In this document: one piece after another, positions 61,593-64,000 of the stretch | Layout: every line of letters begins with the position of its first letter | Numbering within the stretch: the first letter of the stretch is position 1 | Assembly: GCA_002786355.1 (NCBI GenBank) | Contig: PGCO01000002.1 | Coordinates: 310,001-374,000 of the forward strand | Source: Sediminibacterium sp. FEMGT703S | Lineage (GTDB): Bacteria > Bacteroidota > Bacteroidia > Chitinophagales > Chitinophagaceae | Length of the DNA stretch: 64,000 nucleotides | Direction: 5' to 3' | Made by a program: the position numbers and the translations under genes | The notes under the pieces: model-generated | Told to the model about the DNA's origin: nothing | What the model saw: only the letters and a program-made list of their open reading frames with translations | The model's database searches: none

Positions 61593-61670
61593 TTCAGTCT
61601 ATTTCGGGAACAAAAATAAGGCTATTCATCAAAGAATGGTTTTCATTTTTACCCATTATGTGAATAATCC

Positions 61671-62879
61671 TCAAATAGATGGAACAAAAGCTTTAAAAAT
61701 AGTCGAATTCCCTGTTCCATTCAATTCATAAGGGGTATCCGCTAAGACAGCTGCAGCCTCCCCTTTCTTTAAAACAAGGTGTTGATTTACGATTACTGCT
61801 CCTTCTGTTACAATCATAATTTCTAAAGAAAAACTTTTACCGAAATAGTTCTCTCCCGTTTTCAATTCAATTTTACTCAAACCAAAATCAGGAACGGGAC
61901 AAGGATAAACAACTTCTCCCCCAGCCCCTGGATTGCCTTTCATTACATTAGGTACAACCGATTCAAATAAAGTATGTTTCATTAATTCTGGAACATCCAC
62001 ATGTTTAGGTGTTAATCCACCCCTTAAGACATTATCGCTATTGGCCATTAATTCGATATTCTGCCCCTCTAAATAAGCATGGGGCACTCCAGCTTTTTGA
62101 AAAACTGCTCCACCTTTATCTACATAAACAATGTTGAAAAAATAAATCGAAAAAATACCTCGATCGATGTTTTCCGTAATTCCATTTTCTTCATACAACT
62201 TAGCTGCCCACCATCCAGGATTAGTTTTATCAATGCTTCCTTCTTTTTTTAACCGTATAGCCCTTTTAACAAGTGGAGCAAGCATATTATTAACATCTTC
62301 TTGTTCCATTTCCATTACAAACTGATACAAGCCTTTTATACCAGCTTGTCTAAATAATGGTAATAAAATTTTCAATTCTTGTGTGTCAATCAACACTTCT
62401 TCTAAAGCTTCTTTAGACTTAAAACCATGCAACAACCAGAATTCACTTAATGCAACCATCACTTCTGGTTTATGGTTTTGATCTTTATAGTTTCGATGAG
62501 GGGCATTAATCGGAATACCTGCTTTATTTTCTTCAGCAAATCCGATTTCAGCTGATTCTTTTGTAGGGTGTACCTGAATTGAAAGCATATCTTTCACATC
62601 CAATACTTTAAACAAATAGGGTAATTCGCCAAATCGCCCCATTACTGATGTAGTTATAGTTGTTGCAGGATCTTCTGTAATTAGCTGATTTAATGATACC
62701 CAATCTTGACCAACTAAGAGCTTTGAAGGTGCCGAAGGATGTGCCCCCATCCAATATTCTGCGGATGGTTTATCAGTAGGTTCATCACTATTTAATAATT
62801 GGGGAATAAATAAATGACCACCCCAAGCATAATGCTGGATAACTCCTTTTAATTTAAAAATCCGTTCGTTCAGCTGCAT
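61671..62879 (-). CDS. manA: Mannose-6-phosphate isomerase, class I
   Basis: 402 residues from ATG 62879 (MQLNERIFKLKGVIQHYAWG). An in-frame extension to 62948 reads through the divergent yraN start and is rejected. Zinc-site motifs: LSIQVHPTKESAEIGF, NHKPEVMVALSEFWLLHGF, FQKAGVPHAYLEGQNIELMA with SDNVLRGGLTPKHVD. It interconverts mannose-6-phosphate and fructose-6-phosphate, supplying GDP-mannose for surface glycans. Confidence 0.96.
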   Translation of the reverse strand: MQLNERIFKLKGVIQHYAWGGHLFIPQLLNSDEPTDKPSAEYWMGAHPSAPSKLLVGQDWVSLNQLITEDPATTITTSVMGRFGELPYLFKVLDVKDMLSIQVHPTKESAEIGFAEENKAGIPINAPHRNYKDQNHKPEVMVALSEFWLLHGFKSKEALEEVLIDTQELKILLPLFRQAGIKGLYQFVMEMEQEDVNNMLAPLVKRAIRLKKEGSIDKTNPGWWAAKLYEENGITENIDRGIFSIYFFNIVYVDKGGAVFQKAGVPHAYLEGQNIELMANSDNVLRGGLTPKHVDVPELMKHTLFESVVPNVMKGNPGAGGEVVYPCPVPDFGLSKIELKTGENYFGKSFSLEIMIVTEGAVIVNQHLVLKKGEAAAVLADTPYELNGTGNSTIFKAFVPSI

Positions 62880-62933
62880 ATTTAAGTGTTTATACTTGTA
62901 ATTAACGATAAAATGACCATTATCTTGTTTATC

Positions 62934-63293
62934 ATGCAAAAGAATCATTTAGAAACTGGTACAGCAGGCGAAGAAATAGCTGTTGCTTTCTTATTAGAAA
63001 AAGATTATTTGATTATAGAGAGAAACTGGCGTTGTAAACATTTTGAAATTGATATTATCGCCTCAATTCAAAACTTATTGGTATTTGTTGAAGTAAAAAC
63101 CAGAAAGTCAATGGATTTTGGTTATCCGGAGGAAAGTATCAGTAAAATTAAAATGAAAAGGCTCAAATTAGCTGCCGCATTTTATCATTATCAAAACCCA
63201 CAATATAAAAGAATACAATTTAATGTCATAGCTATACAATTATTGCCCAATAAACCTACTTCAATTGAAATGTTTGAGGATGTATATTTTTAA
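62934..63293 (+). CDS. yraN: UPF0102 / YraN family endonuclease-like protein
   Basis: 119 residues from ATG 62934 (MQKNHLETGTAGEEIAVAFL). An upstream in-frame ATG at 62886 adds hydrophobic residues without family character. The endonuclease-fold motif IIERNWRCKHFEIDIIA, then LVFVEVKTRKS, is conserved in the family (E...D...ExK). Its role is unknown; it usually lies near rnhB or lepB. Confidence 0.92.
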   Translation: MQKNHLETGTAGEEIAVAFLLEKDYLIIERNWRCKHFEIDIIASIQNLLVFVEVKTRKSMDFGYPEESISKIKMKRLKLAAAFYHYQNPQYKRIQFNVIAIQLLPNKPTSIEMFEDVYF

Positions 63294-63360
63294 AGACAAA
63301 TTGCCATTTATTTAGGATAGGCACAAAACTTGTTGCATACACAATTGTAATTATTATTCT

Positions 63361-63651
63361 ATGAAGAAGTTTCAAGCAATTATTCATTTTAAAATGGACG
63401 ACCAGTTCATGACACTGGTGCCAGCTCATCGAACTTATATTAATTTCTTAATGAATAAAGGTATCATTGATAGTTATGCAGTAAGTATGGAATCTCAAAC
63501 CTGTTGGATTACTATGAATACAGATACTAAGGAAGCGGCAGACCAGTATTTAGTTAAAACCCCATTATATAAATATTGGACTTATACCATTGAAGAGTTG
63601 TTTGTTTATGATAGCCAACACTATCGATTACCGGCCCTACAACTCAATTAA
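63361..63651 (+). CDS. YciI-like dimeric alpha/beta-barrel protein (putative)
   Basis: 96 residues. The pattern KFQAIIHFKMDDQFMTLVPA, HRTYINFLMNKGIIDSYAVS, CWITMNTDTKEAADQYLVKT, PLYKYWTYTIEELFVYDSQH fits a YciI or muconolactone-isomerase-like ferredoxin fold with one swapped strand. No catalytic residues can be assigned with confidence. It may act on a small molecule or be a stress protein. A single gene, with AT-rich leader and no clear -7 box. Confidence 0.7.
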   Translation: MKKFQAIIHFKMDDQFMTLVPAHRTYINFLMNKGIIDSYAVSMESQTCWITMNTDTKEAADQYLVKTPLYKYWTYTIEELFVYDSQHYRLPALQLN

Positions 63652-63663
63652 TCCGAAATCAAC

Positions 63664-63671
63664 TACTTTTG
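63664..63671 (+). promoter_or_regulatory. Putative -7 box
   Basis: TACTTTTG, 22 bp before ATG 63694. No TTG at -33. Confidence 0.5.
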
Positions 63672-63693
63672 TCTACTAATTTTATAGACTTAT

Positions 63694-64000
63694 ATGCGTC
63701 CAGCAATTCTTTTCTCGTTTTTATTCCTCTCCAGCTTATCCATTCATGCGCAGCATTCATTTAACCCATTGGGTGAATGGAGGGGCATTTTTCCGTTATA
63801 CAATGGGGAAGAGATTCCATTTAATTTCTCTGTTAGGGTCGACAGCGCAGGAGATTATAAAGTTTATTTTATCAACGGACCGGAAGAGTATTTTGGTGGC
63901 CAATTAATACAGGTAAAAGATAGCTTACAAATATGGATCAATCAGTTTGATCGGCTGATGACCATCGGGATAAATAATAATAAAATATTAAAAGGCTCTT
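63694..64000 (+). CDS. Secreted protein cut by the window end
   Basis: 102 residues from ATG 63694; the right edge truncates it. A signal peptide is clear (MRPAILFSFLFLSSLSIHAQ). The following GEWRGIFPLYNGEEIPFNFS and YKVYFINGPEEYF suggest a small beta-barrel like the N-terminal domain of Bacteroidota TlpA-type thioredoxins. That domain assignment is tentative because the catalytic part would lie outside. Confidence 0.7.
   Translation, partial: MRPAILFSFLFLSSLSIHAQHSFNPLGEWRGIFPLYNGEEIPFNFSVRVDSAGDYKVYFINGPEEYFGGQLIQVKDSLQIWINQFDRLMTIGINNNKILKGS

Overview
The window looks like chromosomal DNA of a Bacteroidota, most likely the family Chitinophagaceae. The evidence is a SusC/SusD pair with an ECF sigma factor and a FecR anti-sigma factor, a type IX secretion C-terminal sorting domain, the L28-L33-DUF4295-FtsY gene order, DUF2027-Smr and DUF3472 proteins, and AT-rich promoters with a TAnnTTTG -7 box. 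The genus is not decidable from sequence alone. No transposase, integrase, phage gene or CRISPR array was seen.

Layout. (1) 1-8400: a minus-strand glycan utilisation locus. It holds a sigma/anti-sigma pair, an STN-bearing SusC, SusD, a LamG lipoprotein and the start of a GH144-type enzyme, which points to beta-1,2-glucan. (2) 8369-31430: mostly housekeeping genes. These include an S10 carboxypeptidase, a DUF3472-FKBP fusion, MgtE, release factor 2 with a programmed +1 frameshift, a 1574-residue NHL-propeller T9SS cargo protein, RNase P RNA, a prenyl synthase, the L28/L33/FtsY cluster, AnmK, a UbiD-type decarboxylase, PdxJ, PurE, and tRNA-Leu and tRNA-Gly. (3) 31430-35675: a glycosyltransferase, a serine hydrolase, ornithine aminotransferase and small membrane proteins. 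(4) 35702-49958: a 14-kb, all-minus-strand sulfur island. (5) 50070-64000: tRNA-Cys, nucleoside phosphorylase, DapF, CorA, a NUDIX protein, dipeptide epimerase, 4-alpha-glucanotransferase, a GMC oxidoreductase, an acyl-CoA carboxylase beta subunit, RNase HI, ManA, YraN and a secreted protein cut by the window end.

The sulfur island is the most interesting part. An eleven-gene operon encodes two small membrane proteins, thioredoxin, rhodanese, a universal stress protein, a split YeeE/YedE thiosulfate-type transporter, a TsdA-like di-haem cytochrome, a Tat-exported SoxB-like metallophosphoesterase, an outer-membrane porin and a cysteine-bearing Crp/Fnr regulator. Further units encode an MFS transporter, a methyltransferase-OsmC-persulfide dioxygenase operon, a YHS lipoprotein, a second persulfide dioxygenase-rhodanese and a TauE/SafE exporter. 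Five of the six transcription units carry an inverted repeat of the form GTAAC-N4-GTTAC, exactly 22 nt upstream of a -7-like box. This suggests one regulon driven by the Crp/Fnr protein at the operon's end. No SoxXAYZ genes are present, so thiosulfate or tetrathionate chemistry here would differ from the classical Sox pathway.
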